64,000 nt of DNA from CAWAYR01 sp050250875 (GCA_050250875.1 JBFWNV010000008.1:62001-126000); one strand, 5' to 3'; shown: positions 33,880 to 42,388, numbered from the stretch's first letter. Notes: generated by a model from the letters alone, not told the origin. Numbers and translations: made by a program.

Positions 33880-34944
33880 ATGCGACCTCTCCATCTCGCA
33901 CTCGGCGCGCTCGCGGGGCTGGCGCTCGCCGTCGGGCTGGTGCCGGTGGCGGCGCAGGCGCCGGCCGGCGGCGCCGCCCCCTGGACGATGCCGCGCACGC
34001 CCGAGGGCACGCCCGACCTGCAGGGCAACTGGACCAACGCCACGATCACGCCGCTCGAGCGGCCGCCCGGCCAGCCGGCGGCGCTCTCGGCCGAGGCCGT
34101 CGCCCGGATGGAGAAGGGCGTCCAGGACCGCATCGAGCGGCTGGCCAAGCCGAGCGATCCGAACCGCCCGGCGCCGCCGCAGGGCGGCGACGGATCGACC
34201 GGCGCGGCCGGCAACGTCGGCGGCTACAACAACTTCTGGATCGACGCCGGCGAGCGCGTCGCCGTCGTCAACGGCGAATACCGCACCTCGCTCATCGTCG
34301 ATCCGCCCGACGGCCGCGTCCCGCCGATGACCGACGCCGCGCTGGCCCGGGCCGCCGAGCGCAACAAGCGGGCGACGCAGTTCGGCCAGTACGACAACCC
34401 CGAGAACCGGCCGCTCGCCGAGCGCTGCATCGCCTCGTTCGGCTCCAACGCCGGACCGCCGATGCTGCCTAACTACTTCTACAACAACAACTACACGATC
34501 GTGCAGACGCGCGACCACGTGATGATCATGACCGAGATGGTGCACGACGCGCGGGTCATCCGCCTCGGCAAGGACCTGCCGCGGCTGCCGGCGCACGTGC
34601 GGCCGTGGTGGGGCGACTCGATCGGCTGGTGGGAGGGCGACACGCTGGTCGTCGAAACCACCAACTTCCACCCGTCGCAGGTGTTCCGCGGCGCCTCCGA
34701 CACGCTGAAGGTCACCGAGCGCATCACCCGCGTCGATGCCGACAGCCTGCTCTACAAGTTCACGATCGACGACCCGCAGGTGTTCTCGCGGCCGTGGAGC
34801 GGCGAGGTGCCGTTCGAGAAGCTCGACGAGCTGATCTACGAGTACGCCTGCCACGAGGGCAACTACGCCCTCATGAACGTGCTCAGCGGCGAGCGCGCCC
34901 AGGAGAAGGCGCGCGCCGCCAGGCCGCCGTCACGCCAGCAGTAG
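33880..34944 (+). CDS. Exported WEGDT-motif protein of unknown function
   Basis: 354 residues, paralogous to the gene before it. Signal peptide (LGALAGLALAVGLVPVAAQA), PRTPEGTPDLQGNWTNATIT, a longer middle part with CIASFGSNAGPPMLPNYFYN, and SIGWWEGDTLVVETTNFHPS with VTERITRVDADSLLYKFTID. The end keeps EYACHEGNYALMNVLSG, with one conserved Cys and His. It starts 16 bases after its neighbour and is followed after 11 bases by a DUF6152 gene; the trio is a single transcription unit. Confidence 0.82.
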   Translation: MRPLHLALGALAGLALAVGLVPVAAQAPAGGAAPWTMPRTPEGTPDLQGNWTNATITPLERPPGQPAALSAEAVARMEKGVQDRIERLAKPSDPNRPAPPQGGDGSTGAAGNVGGYNNFWIDAGERVAVVNGEYRTSLIVDPPDGRVPPMTDAALARAAERNKRATQFGQYDNPENRPLAERCIASFGSNAGPPMLPNYFYNNNYTIVQTRDHVMIMTEMVHDARVIRLGKDLPRLPAHVRPWWGDSIGWWEGDTLVVETTNFHPSQVFRGASDTLKVTERITRVDADSLLYKFTIDDPQVFSRPWSGEVPFEKLDELIYEYACHEGNYALMNVLSGERAQEKARAARPPSRQQ

Positions 34945-34955
34945 GAGACGACACG

Positions 34956-35408
34956 ATGCGCACGATGCTCCTGGGGATCACCGCGGCGGCCGCCGTGGCC
35001 GCGACGGTCCCGGTGGCCGGTCACCACGCCTTCGGCGCCGAGTTCGACCCCAACGCGCCGATCCGTCTGCAAGGCAAGGTGGTGAAGCTCGAGTGGGTCA
35101 ATCCGCACGCCTGGATCCACATCGAGGTGGTCCGCGACGGCAAGCCGGAGGTGTGGATGGTCGAGGGCGGCACGCCCAACACCCTGCTGCGCCGCGGCCT
35201 GACCCGCGACTCGCTGAAGATCGGCACCGAGCTCATCGTCGACGGCTACCAGACCAAGGATCACTCGCTGAAGCGCGCCAACGGCCGCGACGTGACCTTC
35301 ACCGACGGCCGCAAGATGTTCATGGGGTCGTCGGGCACCGGCGCGCCACGCGACGGCCGCGACCCGACCGAAGGCGGCGCGCCGCCGAAGAAGCCGGGCG
35401 GGCGCTGA
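34956..35408 (+). CDS. DUF6152 family exported protein
   Basis: 150 residues. Signal peptide ending at GHHAFGAEFDP; the HHAF motif and IRLQGKVVKLEWVNPHAWIH are characteristic of DUF6152, a small beta-barrel-like (OB-like) domain. The C-terminal 30 residues are low-complexity Gly/Pro. AGGAG lies eight bases before the ATG. The recurring linkage of DUF6152 with WEGDT proteins in Acidobacteria suggests they act together in the periplasm, which is inference. Confidence 0.85.
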   Translation: MRTMLLGITAAAAVAATVPVAGHHAFGAEFDPNAPIRLQGKVVKLEWVNPHAWIHIEVVRDGKPEVWMVEGGTPNTLLRRGLTRDSLKIGTELIVDGYQTKDHSLKRANGRDVTFTDGRKMFMGSSGTGAPRDGRDPTEGGAPPKKPGGR

Positions 35409-35442
35409 CCGGCGGGCGATCGTGGGCGATAGAATCGCCCCG

Positions 35443-37203
35443 ATGACCACCCGCCGCCGCGCCGTCCTGCCATTGTTCGTGTGCCTGGCCGGGCTCGCCG
35501 CGCAGTGCGGCGAGCCGGCCGCGCCGCCCGCCCCCCCTCCGCCGCCGTTCGCCGCCTTCGTCGACCATTTCCTCGACGAGTTCGCGCGGATGAATCCGTC
35601 GATCGCCGCCGGCAACGGCCTGCACCAGTACGACGCCACGCTCGAGGACTTCAGCGCCGCGGGAATCCAGGCGCAGATCGCCACCTGGCGCCGGCTGCAG
35701 ACCACCCTCCGGACGATTCCGATCGACAACCTGACGGCCGACGAGCGGGTCGATCACCGCATCATCGGCGGTCTCGTCGACGGCTGGCTGCTCGACCTCG
35801 ACACCGTCAGGAGCTGGCGGAAGAACCTGATGGTCTACGCCTCGGCGGTGTCGTCGGGCGTCCACAACCTGATGACGATGGAGTCGTCGCCGGCCGACGA
35901 TCGGGCACGGCGGATCATCGCCAAGGTGCGCGGGGTGCCGGCGCTGCTGGCGGCGGCCGAGGCCAACCTCGCCGACCCGCCGCGCGTCATGGCCGAGCGC
36001 GGCGTGCGGATGTTCCGCGGCGCCGCGGGGATGCTCCGCCACGACGTAGCGCTGGCGTTCGCCGGGCTGTCCGACCAGACCCTGAAGGCCGATCTGGCGA
36101 CGGCCACGGCCGACGCCGCAGCCGCCATCGAGGCCTTCGCCGACCGGTTCGAGCGGGAGCGCCTGCCGACGGCGGCCGGAGCCTACGCGGTGGGCCGCGA
36201 GACCCTCGAGGCCCGCTACCGGGCCGAGGAGCTGATCGACCTGCCGGCGCCGCAGCTGCTGGCCATCGGCGAGCGGGAGCTCGAGTCGGCCGAGCGGGCG
36301 TTCATCGCCGCCGCCGCCGCGATCGATCCCCGGCGGCACGCCCTCGGGGTCTGGGAGCAGATCCTGCGGGACCACCCGACCCGCGGCGCCCTGGTGCCCG
36401 CCGCGCAGAAGGCCGTCGACGCGCTGCAGGCGTTCGTCACCGGCCAGGGACTGGTCGCGCTGCCCTCCAGCGAGCCGGTCGTGGTCGCGGCGGCGCCGCC
36501 GTACGACCTCGGCCTGGCATCGATGCACTCGTCGCCGCCGCTCGAAGCCGCGCCGGTGAAGAGCTACTTCTACATCACCGACGCGCAGGCCGAATGGGAC
36601 GCCGCCCGCCAGGACGCCTGGCTGCAGAAGTTCAACATCCCGACCCTCACCGTGATCGCCGCGCACGAGGTGATGCCCGGCCACTACGTGCACAGCCTGT
36701 TCATGCGGCGGACGCCGGGCAAGGTGCGGCGCATCTGGATCGGCCTGAATCCGTTTCCGCAACCCTCGTCCGGCCAGGACGGCTGGGCGCACTACGCCGA
36801 GCAGATGGTGCTCGACGAAGGCTTCATGGCCGACGACCCGCGCTACCGGATGGCGCAGCTGAGCGAGGCGATGACGCGGATCTGCCGGCTGATCGCCGGC
36901 ATCCAGCTGCACACCGGGGCCTGGACCGTGGACGAGGCGGCGAAGCTGTTCGAGCTGCGGGCCCACCTGCCGCCGCCGGCGGCGCGCCAGGAGGCCGAGC
37001 GCGGCACCTACGACCCCACCTACGGCGGCTACTTCCTCGGCAAGCTGCAGGCCCTGAAGCTGCGCGACGACGTCAGGGCGAAGGAAGGCGCGGCGTTCGA
37101 CCTGCGGCGGTTCCACGAGCGGGTGATGACCAACGGCATCGCGCCGTGGTGGGCGCATCGCCAGCTGCTGCTGCCGGGAGACTCATCGCCGCTGCTCCGA
37201 TAG
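35443..37203 (+). CDS. DUF885 family exported metallohydrolase-like protein
   Basis: 586 residues. An N-terminal segment LPLFVCLAGLAAQCGEP could be a lipoprotein signal. DUF885 proteins are helical, thermolysin-like-motif proteins related to M2/M3-type peptidases; here the putative zinc motif is HEVMPGHY at 408-415 (H408, E409, H414), followed by QDGWAHYAEQMVLDEGF and TYDPTYGGYFLGKLQAL. These are the usual conserved blocks. A peptidase function is inferred, not shown. The gene ends 18 bases before a long GATC-rich palindrome. Confidence 0.85.
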   Translation: MTTRRRAVLPLFVCLAGLAAQCGEPAAPPAPPPPPFAAFVDHFLDEFARMNPSIAAGNGLHQYDATLEDFSAAGIQAQIATWRRLQTTLRTIPIDNLTADERVDHRIIGGLVDGWLLDLDTVRSWRKNLMVYASAVSSGVHNLMTMESSPADDRARRIIAKVRGVPALLAAAEANLADPPRVMAERGVRMFRGAAGMLRHDVALAFAGLSDQTLKADLATATADAAAAIEAFADRFERERLPTAAGAYAVGRETLEARYRAEELIDLPAPQLLAIGERELESAERAFIAAAAAIDPRRHALGVWEQILRDHPTRGALVPAAQKAVDALQAFVTGQGLVALPSSEPVVVAAAPPYDLGLASMHSSPPLEAAPVKSYFYITDAQAEWDAARQDAWLQKFNIPTLTVIAAHEVMPGHYVHSLFMRRTPGKVRRIWIGLNPFPQPSSGQDGWAHYAEQMVLDEGFMADDPRYRMAQLSEAMTRICRLIAGIQLHTGAWTVDEAAKLFELRAHLPPPAARQEAERGTYDPTYGGYFLGKLQALKLRDDVRAKEGAAFDLRRFHERVMTNGIAPWWAHRQLLLPGDSSPLLR

Positions 37204-37220
37204 ACGGCTCTTCAATCTCG

Positions 37221-37381
37221 TGATCGGTTGATCGGGTGATCGGTTGATCGGATGCTCGCATCTGTTGATCTGGCGATCTCGCCCTCACGCCCTTCGGGCA
37301 GATGCGTCAGATCACCCTATCACGCGATCAACAGATCAGCAGATGGATCACACGATCACCCGCTCAATCGATCACCCGATG
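37221..37381. repeat. GATC-rich tandem/inverted repeat region
   Basis: Four 8-bp units of TGATCGGT type (37221-37252) are followed by an imperfect palindrome: CATCTGTTGATC (37259-37270) against GATCAACAGATC (37326-37337, 11 of 12 match), GATCTG/CAGATC and a central GCCC-TTC-GGGC hairpin (37289-37299). The outer right part repeats GATCACC-like units in reverse. Twelve GATC sites occur in about 160 bases. It lies between two convergent genes. Confidence 0.8.
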
Positions 37382-37409
37382 TGCCATCGCGGACCGGACT
37401 GCCGCGCTG

Positions 37410-37880
37410 TCATGAGAAACCGATCCACCGCCCGGCGGCGGCGACCACGAACCACAGCAGCAGCGACACCGCCCCGGTGAGCCGTTCGGTGGCCCGGCTC
37501 ACGCCGTCGACGCCGATCACCCGCTGCCGCACCGCGAAGGTGAAGGCGAGGGCGATCGGGAAGGTGGTGATCTTCACCCAGAACGACTGGTTGTAGTAGC
37601 ACTTCACCGCTTCCGACAGGAACAGCAGCACGCCGGTGACGGCCAGCGTCGTCACCGCGGCGACGAGCCATGGCCGGGCATGACGGGCCAGGGTGGCCAC
37701 CGGCGTCGCGGTCAGCCCGGCGCCGAGCAGCCGCAGGTCGACGACCAGCAGCGCGCCGCCGAGCAGGCACAGGCCGAGCAGATGGGTGGCCTCGATGACG
37801 GGAAACAGCCAGACCGACTCGCGGACGATGAGCCCCGGTCCGGTCGACTCGAACCACTCGAAGAGCGGCAGCAGGCTCAC
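37410..37880 (-). CDS. DUF6644-type integral membrane protein
   Basis: 156 residues with four predicted membrane helices (WLFPVIEATHLLGLCLLGGA, LVAAVTTLAVTGVLLFLSEA, TTFPIALAFTFAV, AVSLLLWFVVAAAGRWIGF). It has the same start (MSLLPL) and E-x-THLL/HVL motif as the gene upstream, so the two are paralogues. GTG is the start, six bases after the stop of the upstream gene and without a separate ribosome binding site, which implies coupling. Conserved His in EATH might hold a heme or quinone; that is inference. Confidence 0.8.
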   Translation of the reverse strand: MSLLPLFEWFESTGPGLIVRESVWLFPVIEATHLLGLCLLGGALLVVDLRLLGAGLTATPVATLARHARPWLVAAVTTLAVTGVLLFLSEAVKCYYNQSFWVKITTFPIALAFTFAVRQRVIGVDGVSRATERLTGAVSLLLWFVVAAAGRWIGFS

Positions 37881-37886
37881 GCGGGA

Positions 37887-38450
37887 TTACTCGGCCGGGG
37901 GCACGACGCAGCCCGCCGCCCAGTTGACGAACGCCGACTGGGGCTGGAGGTCGCAGTCGAACCAGTTGTAGGCCATCATCCGGCCGGCCACGACGACGCC
38001 GGCCCAGGCGGCCAGTGACACCACGGCCGCGGTCCGGGCGGCACGGGGCGGCACGCCGGCCAGATCCCAGGCGTCGATCCGGCGGTGAATCCGCGAGTGG
38101 AACAGCCACACGTTGAGCCCGGCGACGACCAGCAGGATCACCTTCACGCGGAAGAACAGGTTCTGGTAGTTGCGGACCGGTGTGGCGTAGAAGAGCAGCG
38201 ACCCGGTGAGGGTCATCAGCGCGAACGACGCCCGCGTCCACGGCAACAGCCGGGCGGTGAAGGCCGACGCCGCCACGCCCGCGAACGCCACGCCGAGCAG
38301 GCGCAGGTCGAGCATGGCCGCGGTGCCGACGAACACGGCGAGCGTGAGCACGTGGGTCGACTCGATGAGCGGCCACACGTAGAGGGACTCGCGCAACGCG
38401 ATGCTGGACGGGAACTCGGCCAGCCACTGCATGAGGGGCAGCAACGACAC
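37887..38450 (-). CDS. DUF6644-type integral membrane protein
   Basis: 187 residues, paralogue of the next gene, with four to five membrane helices (YVWPLIESTHVLTLAVFVGT, ASFALMTLTGSLLFYATPV, VKVILLVVAGLNVWLFHSRI, AAVVSLAAWAGVVVAGRMMA). Its C-terminus has two cysteines (NWFDCDLQP, AAGCVVPP) absent from its paralogue, possibly a disulfide on the periplasmic side. The start is GTG at 38450. The divergent cytochrome c gene starts only 23 bases away. Confidence 0.8.
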   Translation of the reverse strand: MSLLPLMQWLAEFPSSIALRESLYVWPLIESTHVLTLAVFVGTAAMLDLRLLGVAFAGVAASAFTARLLPWTRASFALMTLTGSLLFYATPVRNYQNLFFRVKVILLVVAGLNVWLFHSRIHRRIDAWDLAGVPPRAARTAAVVSLAAWAGVVVAGRMMAYNWFDCDLQPQSAFVNWAAGCVVPPAE

Positions 38451-38473
38451 GCGGAAGAGTATATGCTCGACCC

Positions 38474-38950
38474 ATGCGAACGGCCGGGCTGGCTCTGCTC
38501 TGCGCCGCGCTCCTCGGGGCCGGCGCCATCGCCCAGGCGCCCGCTCCGTCCCCGGCCGCGCCCCGCAAGGCGACCCGTCCGGCGGCGCAGCCGCGGGTGG
38601 TCGGCACCATGAGCGAGCTGATGGTGCACCTGATCCGGCCGACCTCGGATGCGGTCTTCTACATCACCAGCCGCACCCCGGCCAGCGAAGCGGACTGGAC
38701 CGCCCTGCAGGCGCAGACGCTGACCCTGGCGGAGGCGGGCAACCTGCTGATGCTGCCGGCGCACGCCCGCGGCCGGGCGCAGTGGCTCGACGACGCCCGC
38801 CTGATGCTCGACGCCGGCCGGAAGGCGTTCGCGGCCGCCAAGGCCAGGGACGTCGTGGCCCTCGAGGCGCTCAACGACGAGTTGTACCAGTCGTGCGTCA
38901 CCTGCCACGAGCACTTCCGGCCCGGCTACGGCAAGCGGCCCGGACGCTGA
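38474..38950 (+). CDS. Class II-like (C-terminal heme) cytochrome c
   Basis: 158 residues. Signal peptide (AGLALLCAALLGAGAIAQ) and Pro/Ala-rich linker, then a helical domain (SELMVHLIRPTSDAVFYITS, LAEAGNLLMLPAHARGRAQW, DLQ-like helices) with the single heme site SCVTCHEHF near the C-terminus (C141, C144, H145). A C-terminal CxxCH on a four-helix-type domain matches class II/cytochrome c-prime-like proteins. It converges, with a 13-base gap, on a homologous cytochrome gene. Confidence 0.85.
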   Translation: MRTAGLALLCAALLGAGAIAQAPAPSPAAPRKATRPAAQPRVVGTMSELMVHLIRPTSDAVFYITSRTPASEADWTALQAQTLTLAEAGNLLMLPAHARGRAQWLDDARLMLDAGRKAFAAAKARDVVALEALNDELYQSCVTCHEHFRPGYGKRPGR

Positions 38951-38963
38951 CCCGGCGGGCCGC

Positions 38964-39428
38964 TCAGTCCTGCGCGTTGGGCCTGCCGAGATCGACGGCG
39001 TACTTCGCGTGACAGGCCGTGCAGGTGTCGTAGACCTCGGCGCCGACGTCGAACACCGCCTGCGGGTCGTGCGACTCGGCGGCGCGAATCGCCTTCTCAC
39101 CCACGTCGACCATCGCCTTCGACAGCTGCATCCATTCGCCGCCGTCCCTCGGCCGGGCGCCGATCATCAGCAGGTTGCCCGACTCGGCGATCGTGTAGGC
39201 GCTGTTGACCAGCGCATCCCACTCGCCCTGGGTCTCGGGCTTGAACTCGGTCACGCCGGACTGGTCGATGATCGTGCCGACGCCGTCCCAGTAGACGTCG
39301 GCGGCGGGCTCGACGACGAACTGCATCAGCTGCTTGACGTCGGCCACCGGCCGGATCGGCGGCGGCGCCGCGCCGCGGCAGGCGGACACGCTGACCAGCA
39401 GAACCGCGACGGCGAGGGGGCGACGCAT
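38964..39428 (-). CDS. Class II-like cytochrome c lipoprotein
   Basis: 154 residues, homologous to the convergent neighbour. The start VAVLLVSVSAC is a good lipobox (Cys17). The helical domain repeats the same blocks (VKQLMQFVVEPAADVYWDGV, AESGNLLMIGARPRDGGEWM) and ends with TCTACHAKY (C136, C139, H140). The pair may be a soluble/tethered couple passing electrons, as inferred from homology and location next to two membrane proteins. Confidence 0.85.
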   Translation of the reverse strand: MRRPLAVAVLLVSVSACRGAAPPPIRPVADVKQLMQFVVEPAADVYWDGVGTIIDQSGVTEFKPETQGEWDALVNSAYTIAESGNLLMIGARPRDGGEWMQLSKAMVDVGEKAIRAAESHDPQAVFDVGAEVYDTCTACHAKYAVDLGRPNAQD

Positions 39429-39471
39429 GGGGCGGATCTTACCCGCAACCTCCCCGCGTATGATCGCGCCG

Positions 39472-40587
39472 ATGTCCCGGCCGGCCCGCTGCCTCGGCGC
39501 CGCGATCGTCGTGGCGATCGGACTGGCCGGCGCCGGCCCCCGGCTCGCCGCCCACGACCTCGAGCGGACGACGGTGCACCTGACGCTGGCGGCCGACGGC
39601 ACGTTCACGCTGCGCCTCGCCCACGATCCCGCCTGGCTGGTGCTCCGCCTGGAGCGCTTCGCCGGGGCCCCCGGCACCGCCGCGCCCGAGGATGCCGCCG
39701 CCCGCGATGCCCAGCTCCGCACCTGGGCGCCGCTGATGATCGACCGGGTCGTGCTGTGGGTGGACGGCCGGGAGGTGCGGCCCGAGCGCGCCGAGTACGC
39801 GCCGCCCCCGGCCGCGGTGCCGGACGGCCAGTACGCCCTCGCGGCCTACACGCTCTACGGCCGGATGCCGGCCGGCGCCCGCAGCCTGCGCTGGTACTAC
39901 GGACTGGTCGTCGATCCGTATCCGCTCACCGTGACCCTCGCCGACGGCAGCGAGACCACCGAATGGGTGCAGGGCGATGCCTGGAGCACGGCGCTGCCGC
40001 TCGGCGGGCCGTTCACCGCGCCGTCGCGATGGACCCGGCTGGGGCAGTACCTGGCGCTCGGCTACGTCCACATCCTGCCGCGCGGACTCGACCACATCCT
40101 GTTCGTCCTCGGCCTGTTCCTGCTGCAGGCCCGGCTCCGCCCCGTACTCGTGCAGGTCACGACGTTCACGGTCGCGCACTCGCTGACCCTGGCCCTGTCG
40201 CTCTACGGAGTAGTGACCTTGCCGGCGCGCGTGGTCGAGCCGCTCATCGCCCTGTCGATCGTCTATGTCGCGGTCGAGAACCTGCGCACCCGCGCGCTCA
40301 CCCCCTGGCGAGTCGCCCTGGTCTTCGCGTTCGGGCTGCTCCACGGCCTCGGGTTCGCCGGTGTGCTCACCGGCCTCGGTCTCGATCGCGGCGACTTCGC
40401 CGTCGCCCTCCTCGGCTTCAATCTCGGCGTCGAGGCCGGCCAGCTCTCGGTCATCGCGGCGGCGGCGCTGCTGGTCGGCTGGGCGCGGGAGCGCCCCTGG
40501 TACCACCCCCGCGTGGTGGTCCCGACCTCGCTGGCGATCGCCGCCGTCGGCGCCTGGTGGACGGTCGCGCGGGTCTTCGGCGCCTGA
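39472..40587 (+). CDS. HupE/UreJ-family membrane protein
   Basis: 371 residues: signal peptide, a ~170-residue extracytoplasmic domain (TTVHLTLAADGTFTLRLAHD), then six to seven membrane helices beginning at about 200. The membrane part has the HupE/UreJ signature: YVHILPRGLDHILFVLGLFL, FTVAHSLTLALSLYGVV, VFAFGLLHGLGFAGVLTGLG and FNLGVEAGQLSVI. Histidines in these motifs are thought to bind nickel or cobalt in HupE transporters. No hydrogenase or urease genes are nearby, so the metal and role are open. ATG 39460 is an alternative start. Confidence 0.88.
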   Translation: MSRPARCLGAAIVVAIGLAGAGPRLAAHDLERTTVHLTLAADGTFTLRLAHDPAWLVLRLERFAGAPGTAAPEDAAARDAQLRTWAPLMIDRVVLWVDGREVRPERAEYAPPPAAVPDGQYALAAYTLYGRMPAGARSLRWYYGLVVDPYPLTVTLADGSETTEWVQGDAWSTALPLGGPFTAPSRWTRLGQYLALGYVHILPRGLDHILFVLGLFLLQARLRPVLVQVTTFTVAHSLTLALSLYGVVTLPARVVEPLIALSIVYVAVENLRTRALTPWRVALVFAFGLLHGLGFAGVLTGLGLDRGDFAVALLGFNLGVEAGQLSVIAAAALLVGWARERPWYHPRVVVPTSLAIAAVGAWWTVARVFGA

Positions 40588-40694
40588 ACGGCCCGGCGCC
40601 AAGGTTCGTCCCTGCCGGCGGGGCGCCGGTCACTTCGGCCGCCGGCGCGGCCGGGCTGGCCCCTAGAATCCGGTGTGCCCACAGGAGGGCCGCC

Positions 40695-41189
40695 ATGAGA
40701 CCGATCCTCGCCTCCGTCGCCATCGTCCTCGCCGTCGCCCCGTTCGCGGCAGCGCAGCAGAACCCGCCGCCCACCTACGACCAGGTCGTCGTCCGCTCGT
40801 GGAAGGCCACGCACGACAAGATCCTGGCGATGGCCAGGGACACCCAGTACCCGGACGACAAGCTGCAGTGGAAGCCGCACGCCGACACCCGCACGGTGAT
40901 GCAGGAACTGCGGCACGTCACGCTGGGCCTGCGCGCCACCTCCGCGATGGCACGCGGCGAGAAGTTCGACTTCGAGGCGCAGGAGAAGGCCGACGAGGCC
41001 AAGCCGAAGACGCGCGCGTCGGTGGTCAGCGAAATGGAGGCGTCGATCGCCGAGTCGTACCCGCTGGTCGAGAAGGGCCCGCGGCCGCAGCTGATCGGCT
41101 GGCTCGAGCACCAGGGCGAGCACTACGGCAAGCTGGTGACGGCCTACCGCGTCAACGGGGTGGTGCCGCCCATCAGTCGAAAGAAGTGA
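40695..41189 (+). CDS. Exported DinB-fold protein
   Basis: 164 residues. Signal peptide (LASVAIVLAVAPFAAAQ) followed by a DinB-like four-helix bundle: WKPHADTRTVMQELRHVTLG and LEHQGEHYGKLVTAYRVNGV with the closing PP. The spaced histidines (ELRH, EHQGEH) match the metal-binding triad of DinB/DUF664. A secreted member is unusual because known relatives are cytoplasmic thiol-linked or metal-dependent transferases. The ribosome binding site AGGAGG is seven bases before ATG 40695. A heptamer array begins one base after the stop. Confidence 0.85.
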   Translation: MRPILASVAIVLAVAPFAAAQQNPPPTYDQVVVRSWKATHDKILAMARDTQYPDDKLQWKPHADTRTVMQELRHVTLGLRATSAMARGEKFDFEAQEKADEAKPKTRASVVSEMEASIAESYPLVEKGPRPQLIGWLEHQGEHYGKLVTAYRVNGVVPPISRKK

Positions 41190-41190
41190 A

Positions 41191-41225
41191 GGGACCAGGG
41201 ACCGGGGACCAGGGATCAGGGACCT
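41191..41225 (+). repeat. Heptamer array GGGACCA, five units
   Basis: Exactly five 7-bp units (GGGACCA with single changes), beginning one base after the TGA of the DinB-fold gene. Its inverted partner is at 41289-41309, across the convergent junction; the transcript could form a long GC stem. Confidence 0.85.
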
Positions 41226-41288
41226 GACACAGCGGCACGACAACTCGAAGAGAAGCTGAGGTCGGCGCGATCAGCGCCGACGCCATCT

Positions 41289-41309
41289 TCCCTGGTCCCT
41301 GGTCCCTAC
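41289..41309 (-). repeat. Heptamer array, inverted partner, three units
   Basis: Three units of TCCCTGG (minus strand CCAGGGA). The last unit, TCCCTAC, contains the TAG stop (41308-41306) of the minus-strand NHL gene. Confidence 0.85.
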
Positions 41310-42388
41310 CGCGAAGTCCCCGAGGGCACGAACTTCTGCAGCCGCTGGCCGTAGGTGTCGGCGGCGTAGACGGCGCCCTTCGAGTCGACGACCACGCCGT
41401 GCACCCAGTCGAACTGCCCCGGGCCGAGGCCCTGGGATCCCCAGGTCGCCAGGATCCGGCCGTCGGCCAGCGAGAACTTGTGCATGCGTTCGAGCAGGTG
41501 ATCGGCGATGTAGCCGACGCCCTCGGTGCCGCGGCGCGAGATGGCCACGTCCCACGGGTTCCACTCGTTCTTGATCTCGCGCTTGTAGTTGAGGTCCTTG
41601 TCGAACACCTGCAGCCGCTTGTTCTCGCGGTCGATGATGTAGAGGTTCTCCTCGGCGTCGACCGCGAGCTTGTGCGGCAGCACCCACTCGCCGGGGCCGG
41701 TGCCCTTGTCGGCCGGCCCGCCGGCGCCCTTGCCGACCTGCTTCAGGAACTTGCCGGTCTTGTCGTAGAGGATGACGCGGTTGTTGCCATAGCCGTCGGT
41801 GACGACGATGTTGCCGCTCTTGAGCACGGCCAGGCCCGACGGCAGGTCGAGGTGGTTCGGGCTGTTGCCCTTCTCCATCGTCGTGCCGAGCTGGAGCAGG
41901 AACTTGTCGAGGCCGGGCGACAGCTTGACGATGCGGTGCGCGTCGCGTTCGATGACGTAGACGTTGCCGTCCCAGTCGACCGCGCCGGAGTGCTCCCAGT
42001 CGGGGTTGATCTTCTTGCCGTTGATCTCCTGGTCGGCCCCGGCCAGCAGCAGCTTGCCAGCGGCGTCGAACACCATCACCGGCTTGGGACCGCGGTTGAA
42101 GACGTAGATGCGGTCCTGCCGGTCGATCGCCAGGCCGGAGATGCCGGGCTGGTTGGTGGGCGGCCCGCCGCCACCGGGCATCGCGCCGCGGGCCCGGCGG
42201 GCAGCCGCCAGCGCCTCGCGCTCGGCCGGCGGCGGGGGCGCCTGGCGCAGCCCGAACCACATGCCCTGCGGCAGCGTCGGCCAGTTGGGCACCAGCGTGT
42301 AGCCGCCGTCACCCTGGGCGTCCACGCCCGGCATCGTCACCACCGACAACCCTGCCGCCACCATCAGGCCGATCACCGTCCGTCGCAT
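41306..42388 (-). CDS. Exported NHL-repeat beta-propeller protein
   Basis: 360 residues. Signal peptide (MVAAGLSVVTMPGVDAQ), then NHL blades: ISGLAIDRQDRIYVFNRGPK, AVDWDGNVYVIERDAHRIVK, LAVLKSGNIVVTDGYGNNRV, LAVDAEENLYIIDRENKRLQ and VVVDSKGAVYAADTYGQRLQ. It is clearly related to the protein at 6963, with the same opening (P-x-WP-x-LP) and order. A scaffold or lyase-like role is possible; no catalytic residues are assigned. The stop codon lies inside a heptamer repeat unit. Confidence 0.87.
   Translation of the reverse strand: MRRTVIGLMVAAGLSVVTMPGVDAQGDGGYTLVPNWPTLPQGMWFGLRQAPPPPAEREALAAARRARGAMPGGGGPPTNQPGISGLAIDRQDRIYVFNRGPKPVMVFDAAGKLLLAGADQEINGKKINPDWEHSGAVDWDGNVYVIERDAHRIVKLSPGLDKFLLQLGTTMEKGNSPNHLDLPSGLAVLKSGNIVVTDGYGNNRVILYDKTGKFLKQVGKGAGGPADKGTGPGEWVLPHKLAVDAEENLYIIDRENKRLQVFDKDLNYKREIKNEWNPWDVAISRRGTEGVGYIADHLLERMHKFSLADGRILATWGSQGLGPGQFDWVHGVVVDSKGAVYAADTYGQRLQKFVPSGTSR

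Noticed and set aside
41191..41309. Heptamer arrays as a CRISPR or minisatellite-type array.
   Set aside because: Units are 7 bp with no spacers and no cas genes are present; arrays are very short and spread over the window.
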